From: Promethearchaeota archaeon
GTDB lineage: Archaea > Asgardarchaeota > Lokiarchaeia > Sigyniarchaeales > SOKP01
DNA length: 9,357 bases
Assembly (NCBI GenBank): GCA_019057355.1
Contig: DXJM01000358.1
Coordinates: forward strand, 1-9,357
Direction: 5' to 3'
Shown here: positions 6,253 to 9,357 of the stretch, piece after piece
How the letters are laid out: each line of letters opens with the position of its first letter
How positions within the stretch are numbered: position 1 is the stretch's first letter
Notes under the pieces: model-generated
Told to the model about the DNA's origin: nothing
Database searches by the model: none
Seen by the model: the letters and a program-made list of their open reading frames with translations, nothing else
Translations under genes and position numbers: made by a program

Positions 6253-6295
6253 TACACCGCGAAGGTCAGGAGTTCAATCCTCCTCAGGCTCACCA

Positions 6296-6570
6296 TTTTT
6301 TTTCTATTTAGAACATGCTAAAAATTCTAGTTTATAGTATTATCGTACGTTTAATTTTGAAAATTAGGATTTATTCTGGAAATATCAAGATAAAAGAAAT
6401 TAACCTTCTAAAATATTGATTGTGTTATAAATTGTTCGTTAAAATGAGCCATAGCAATAGATCACAGATTAAAAATTTAAACAGTTTTAGATCAAGAATT
6501 TCTACTCATCATTATCAAGATATTGTAATAAAGGTTCACATATATTGATAATTGACTTCTACGATAAGAT
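6296..6570. other. AT-rich stretch without a supported gene
   Basis: Between tRNA-Val and the promoter of the receptor-like gene nothing clear is seen. A T run at 6297-6303 directly after the tRNA probably ends its transcript. A 34-codon frame at 6444-6548 has no ribosome-binding site or recognisable sequence and is not called. Confidence 0.5.
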
Positions 6571-6580
6571 TTTTATAAAA
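6571..6580 (+). promoter_or_regulatory. Candidate TATA box for the chemoreceptor-like gene
   Basis: TTTTATAAAA predicts a transcription start near 6600 and a leader of about 50 bases with the GGAG site at 6645-6648. A perfect palindrome follows directly, which supports a regulated promoter. Confidence 0.45.
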
Positions 6581-6582
6581 TT

Positions 6583-6599
6583 TTTAAGATAATCTTAAA
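6583..6599. promoter_or_regulatory. 17-bp perfect palindrome TTTAAGAT-A-ATCTTAAA, operator candidate
   Basis: Two perfect 8-base arms around a single A lie between the TATA box and the predicted transcription start of the receptor-like gene. A protein bound here would block polymerase, so a dimeric repressor site is the simplest reading. The arms are AT-rich, so chance cannot be excluded in this base composition. Confidence 0.45.
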
Positions 6600-6653
6600 T
6601 ATTAAATAGATCCATGCATAAAATATCATTAAAAAGAAAATAAAGGAGAAAAC

Positions 6654-7547
6654 ATGCTCGTTGAAAACCTTATATTATTGATATTAACAACAATAGCGAT
6701 AGAAATCACCGGATGGTTTTATTTTACCCGAAAAAATAACATGCTCAATAAATCTGCAGAATTTAAGGTTTTATTGATGCTACTTATAGATGTTTGTATG
6801 CTAGCCACAGCAATGATTATAGCAGGTTATTATTTAAATGAAGATACCCTTGATATAGCTGCGCTTCTTCTTCTATTATCAATAATAGGTTCCACAGCAG
6901 CGATTATAAATCTTTATAGCATTTATTTAATCGCGAAAACTCTCTCTAAAAATAAGCAAGATATTAGTATCAAGACGAATCAACTAAAAAAAATCATCCA
7001 AGCAGGTGAAGAAACATCAGTAAAAGTATCAAATAATGCTACATCTTTAGCAGCGAGCGCGAGTGAACTAAACTCTTCCGCTGAAGAAATTTCTGCTAGA
7101 ACATTGGAAATTGTAAAAAAATCCCAAAATCAAGAGGTCGCTCTAAAAGAAATCAACAATATGGCTGAAAAAATCAGGAATATTTCAAAACTCATAACGG
7201 ATATATCCGAAAAGACAAATCTTCTCGCATTAAATGCAAGTATTGAAGCTGGTCGTGCTGGAGAAAATGGTCGTGGTTTTGCAGTCGTAGCTGAAAGAGT
7301 ACAAAAATTGGCTGAAGAATCTAAAGGATCAATTGGGAAAACGGGAGAAATTATCGAAGATATCACAAAAAAAATTTCGGTGGTCTCATTAGATAGTATT
7401 GAGATTAATAGTTTAATGGAAGAAATAGGTTCGGCTACAGAAGAACAGACCGCTTCAATGGAAGAAATCTCTGCTACGGCTTCGCTGTTAGAACAAGAAG
7501 CGAAATCATTGAAAGAAGCACTTTCAAAAAAGATTTATAAAGATTAA
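6654..7547 (+). CDS. Membrane-anchored methyl-accepting chemotaxis-like signalling protein
   Basis: This 297-residue protein starts with three hydrophobic segments (about 5-24, 38-61 and 68-94) and continues as a long coiled-coil from about 100 to the end. The coil carries the receptor signalling-tip signature: EKTNLLALNASIEAGRAGEN followed by GRGFAVVAERVQKLAEES (about 186-223). Flanking helices are rich in Ala, Ser and Glu heptads, and ATEEQTASMEEIS on the return helix is typical. There is no extracellular ligand domain, PAS or HAMP domain. Sensing would therefore have to come from the membrane segments or a partner. In known systems the tip binds CheW and CheA; neither is in this window. 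ATG 6654 has GGAG 5 bases upstream. The gene is single, convergent with the DUF2110 gene, and preceded by a TATA box and palindrome. Family call firm, signal unknown. Confidence 0.9.
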   Translation: MLVENLILLILTTIAIEITGWFYFTRKNNMLNKSAEFKVLLMLLIDVCMLATAMIIAGYYLNEDTLDIAALLLLLSIIGSTAAIINLYSIYLIAKTLSKNKQDISIKTNQLKKIIQAGEETSVKVSNNATSLAASASELNSSAEEISARTLEIVKKSQNQEVALKEINNMAEKIRNISKLITDISEKTNLLALNASIEAGRAGENGRGFAVVAERVQKLAEESKGSIGKTGEIIEDITKKISVVSLDSIEINSLMEEIGSATEEQTASMEEISATASLLEQEAKSLKEALSKKIYKD

Positions 7548-7596
7548 TGAAAGCATGCTATTTGCATTACAAATCATATTTTTATTAATATATACA

Positions 7597-8388
7597 TTAA
7601 TGCTTTAATCTGTTAATATTTTGATATCTTAATGCAACTAATTTGCAATTTGTAAGGTATTTCCCGATGTTTGCAATAATTCCTGGAGCTTTGGTATTTT
7701 CTTTAAAAAGAACAATGTTATCAAGAAAAGAATATCGATGAATAGATATGATATCTCTAAGATGTCCCGTCTTAATGAGTGCTTTTTTTAATTGATTTTT
7801 TGTAGCACCAATAGCCGCGATTCCTTCTATTTTTTCGTCCATAATTTTTTTAAACAAGTTTAACGACTTTCCGGCTAGTTCTCCTTGAATTTCTTTTTTT
7901 TCGGTGTTTATTTCAACTATTTTCACATGAATTGGAAAATTATCTATAAAATTATATCCTTTAATAATCTGTCTCGTAGATTTCTCATTTCCCTTGCATA
8001 ATTGATTTCTTAAAGTAATCAAGTTTATTAACACGTCTACTTTTGGATCTAAAATTGCACAATCAACAAATATTCCAAAACCCACCTTTCCTACATCCAC
8101 CATTGAACCTTTAAATTCCTGTCCTACTTTCAAGTCCCCGAAATTTTCAATTATTCCTATCTCTGTCTTCAAAAGGTTTAGCATGAATATTTCGTCAGGA
8201 CCTTTAATTTCAATTTCAAATCTTTTATCAAAATTTCTTAGTTTATTGATTCTTATAGTTGTTTTGTCAAAACCTTTAGAGACTTCTTTTATATATTTCA
8301 GATAATTAAAAAAAAGATCCTTTTGGGCTTTTTCTGATGTAATGTCTGGAAATTTATCATATAATACAACTTTTTTCACCACTTGCAC
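7597..8388 (-). CDS. DUF2110 family archaeal protein with S1-like segment
   Basis: This 263-residue protein has the features I associate with the archaeal DUF2110 family. Around residues 85-130 it has VGQEFKGSMVDVGKVGFGIF followed by VDCAI and PKVDVLINLITLRNQL. This resembles an S1/OB-type nucleic-acid-binding strand pattern (G-Q-x-x-x-G-x-V then G-F-G-x-F-V-D). The N-terminal ~80 residues and the Lys-rich C-terminal ~100 residues have no motif I can name. There is no signal peptide or membrane segment, so it should be cytoplasmic, and RNA contact is a plausible guess; the biological role is not known to me. The assumed start is GTG 8388; a second GTG two codons later (8382) is equally possible. 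It is transcribed divergently from the profilin-like genes across a 150-base gap. Confidence 0.75.
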   Translation of the reverse strand: MQVVKKVVLYDKFPDITSEKAQKDLFFNYLKYIKEVSKGFDKTTIRINKLRNFDKRFEIEIKGPDEIFMLNLLKTEIGIIENFGDLKVGQEFKGSMVDVGKVGFGIFVDCAILDPKVDVLINLITLRNQLCKGNEKSTRQIIKGYNFIDNFPIHVKIVEINTEKKEIQGELAGKSLNLFKKIMDEKIEGIAAIGATKNQLKKALIKTGHLRDIISIHRYSFLDNIVLFKENTKAPGIIANIGKYLTNCKLVALRYQNINRLKH

Positions 8389-8490
8389 GGCACCACTTTC
8401 ATGAATTATCTTGGATTAATGGATAAAAATCAAGCAAGCTGTAAAAAAATTATGTTTCTCATGTTGAATTGAACAAGATCTTCAAAAAGA

Positions 8491-8500
8491 TTTAAATTTA
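8491..8500 (+). promoter_or_regulatory. Candidate TATA box for the profilin-like tandem
   Basis: TTTAAATTTA preceded by AAAAAGA resembles an archaeal BRE/TATA pair. The expected start site near 8520 would leave a leader of about 20-30 bases before the first profilin-like gene. No separate promoter is visible in the 40-base gap before the second gene. Confidence 0.45.
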
Positions 8501-8546
8501 AGAATTTTTTTGTTAAGAAGTATAAAAAATAATATTGATGATTCGT

Positions 8547-8915
8547 ATGGATGAGCAGAAATTTAATGAAGCTTCATCAGAGTTAAAATTACATGAAGCT
8601 GTCAAAGAAGTATTTCTTTTAGATAAAGATGGTAATATAAAATTCAAATCTGAGGATTTTGAGTTATCAAATGATGAGGCAAGAGGAATTATTAAGACAT
8701 GGAAAGAAAAGGAAAAGGCATTGAAGTTTCAAGGATCGAGATTTGCCATTCTAAAGCATGACGATCTTCAGTTAGCAGGAAAAAATATTGCTCAGGGAAT
8801 GGGGAATGTAATTGGATCCATAACTAAAGATGGAGATTATCTCGTTGCTCATACGGAGGATGAGGGCATGATTTTAGAATGGTCCGTTCTCATCAACAAA
8901 ATTGCTTGGAAATAA
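8547..8915 (+). CDS. Profilin-like protein (copy 1)
   Basis: This 122-residue protein begins with an amphipathic helix (MDEQKFNEASSELKLHEAVK), then strands EVFLLDKDG and NIKFKS. A helix (SNDEARGIIKTWKEK) follows, then the segment LKFQGSRFAILKHDDLQLAG, a GS-containing strand pair and a C-terminal helix EWSVLINKIAW. The order and the G-x-[KR]-[FY]-x-x-[IL]-x-x-D pattern fit profilins, the small actin-binding proteins, and Asgard archaea are known to have profilins that act on actin. A roadblock/LC7 fold has a similar strand-helix order and is the main alternative. ATG 8547 is preferred over ATG 8538 and TTG 8535 because the paralog downstream starts at the equivalent MDE. No actin gene is in the window. 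The product should be cytoplasmic. Confidence 0.65.
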   Translation: MDEQKFNEASSELKLHEAVKEVFLLDKDGNIKFKSEDFELSNDEARGIIKTWKEKEKALKFQGSRFAILKHDDLQLAGKNIAQGMGNVIGSITKDGDYLVAHTEDEGMILEWSVLINKIAWK

Positions 8916-8955
8916 TTGCTATTTAATAAAAATCAAATAAATAATTGATCATTCC

Positions 8956-9330
8956 TTGGATGAAAAAAAATTTTCTAGAATAGTCAACGATTTAAAGCAC
9001 TATGAAGGAGTGAAAGAAGTTTACCTCCTTAATGATGAAGGAGAAATACTCTTTCACGAGGGAATTGTTGGATTTTTACCAGAAGAGGCTAGTAATCTTC
9101 TATTAGATTGGAAAAATAAAAACAACCCTCTCTTCTACCAAGGCTTTAGATTTGCCATCATTAAAAACGATCCATTACAACTTGCTGCCAAAAACATATC
9201 GAATGGCATGGGAAGTATTGCGGGGTCAATTACTAATGAAGGAGATTTTCTCATTGTGCATATAGCAAAAAAAACTGATATTATCTTGCTTGAGTGGTCA
9301 ATTTTAATTAATAAATTAGCATGGAGCTAG
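8956..9330 (+). CDS. Profilin-like protein (copy 2)
   Basis: This 124-residue paralog of the preceding gene aligns along its full length. It has helix MDEKKFSRIVNDLKHYEGVK, strands EVYLLNDEG and EILFHE, helix PEEASNLLLDWKNK, then LFYQGFRFAIIKNDPLQLAA, GSIAGSITNEGDFLIVH and C-terminal helix EWSILINKLAWS. The start is taken as TTG 8956 because no in-frame ATG or GTG lies near. The aligned copy 1 has ATG at the same residue, and TGATC (8946-8950), complementary to the 16S 3' end, stands 5 bases upstream. The gap to copy 1 is 40 bases, so one transcript is likely. The region around the copy-1 DDLQLAGKN differs (NDPLQLAAKN), as does the acidic loop before the last helix, which hints at different partners. 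Same alternative as copy 1: a roadblock-like fold. Confidence 0.65.
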   Translation: MDEKKFSRIVNDLKHYEGVKEVYLLNDEGEILFHEGIVGFLPEEASNLLLDWKNKNNPLFYQGFRFAIIKNDPLQLAAKNISNGMGSIAGSITNEGDFLIVHIAKKTDIILLEWSILINKLAWS

Positions 9331-9357
9331 TTCTCCTTATTTTATCATATAATGGAA

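Larger units (their letters stand above)
6163..6295 (+). tRNA. tRNA-Val(TAC) with two introns and encoded CCA
   Basis: Acceptor GAGCCTG/CAGGCTC, D stem GTC/GAC, T arm AGGAG-TTCAATC-CTCCT, variable loop AGGTC, discriminator A and an encoded CCA (6293-6295) are directly readable. After removal of two introns the anticodon arm becomes TCGCG-CTTACAC-CGCGA, anticodon TAC, and the body is 73 bases and closely resembles archaeal tRNA-Val. Intron 1 (6186-6212, 27 bases) lies in the D arm: helix GTTA/TAAT, bulges TG|A and AA|A, inner 7-bp stem CTCGTTT/AAACGAG. Intron 2 (6223-6252, 30 bases) lies at 33/34: helix CGCG/CGCG, bulges CT|T and AG|T. Both fit the BHB motif. Unspliced, the loop would suggest TGC (Ala), but the Ala-specific G3-U70 pair is absent. 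Confidence 0.92.

Noticed and set aside
6444..6548. 34-codon open frame starting with ATG before the receptor-like gene
   Set aside because: No ribosome-binding site, no recognisable sequence, basic AT-rich composition; length is expected by chance.
1..9357. CRISPR array, rRNA, complete insertion sequence
   Set aside because: No regularly spaced repeats, no rRNA sequence and no transposase with terminal repeats were seen.

Overview
The window looks like a piece of an AT-rich archaeal genome, most probably an Asgard (Lokiarchaeia-like) archaeon. This is inference from content. The tRNA genes carry introns that fold into archaeal bulge-helix-bulge (BHB) splice motifs, and promoters are TATA-box type. 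There is a DUF2110-type protein with an S1-like segment, a small JAMM/MPN-fold protein and, at the right end, a tandem pair of proteins whose pattern fits Asgard profilins. A tree or database search would be needed to fix the lineage.

Layout. 1-302: a GC-richer island with nested inverted repeats (possible 3' part of a structured RNA or a mobile-element edge), then a promoter. 303-814 and 878-2388 (+): a DJ-1/PfpI protein and a thiolase-like protein (SCP2-thiolase/TLP1 type). Each is interrupted by a frameshift in a run of nine A, and each is restored by one extra A. 2464-3330 (-) and 3787-4668 (+): two divergent paralogs with the unusual order ribbon-helix-helix (RHH), HisKA-like phosphoacceptor helices, receiver. 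They have no ATPase domain and share a 456-base regulatory region.

4953-5198 (-): tRNA-Lys(CTT) and an intron-containing tRNA-Ser(TGA). 5445-5933 (+): a JAMM/MPN-like protein with an unclear start and a missing catalytic Glu. 6062-6295 (+): tRNA-Ser(GCT) and tRNA-Val(TAC), the latter with two introns. 6654-7547 (+): a membrane-anchored minimal chemoreceptor-like signalling protein behind a TATA box and a perfect palindrome. 7597-8388 (-): the DUF2110 protein. 8547-9330 (+): the tandem profilin-like genes, apparently co-transcribed.

How it fits together. This is mostly a patchwork of single genes. The parts that form small units are the divergent signalling pair, the two tRNA pairs on either side of the JAMM gene, and the profilin-like tandem. 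The most distinctive items are the RHH-HisKA-receiver proteins, the tRNAs with introns in both the D arm and the anticodon loop, and the profilin-like duplication. No CRISPR array, rRNA or complete insertion sequence was seen.
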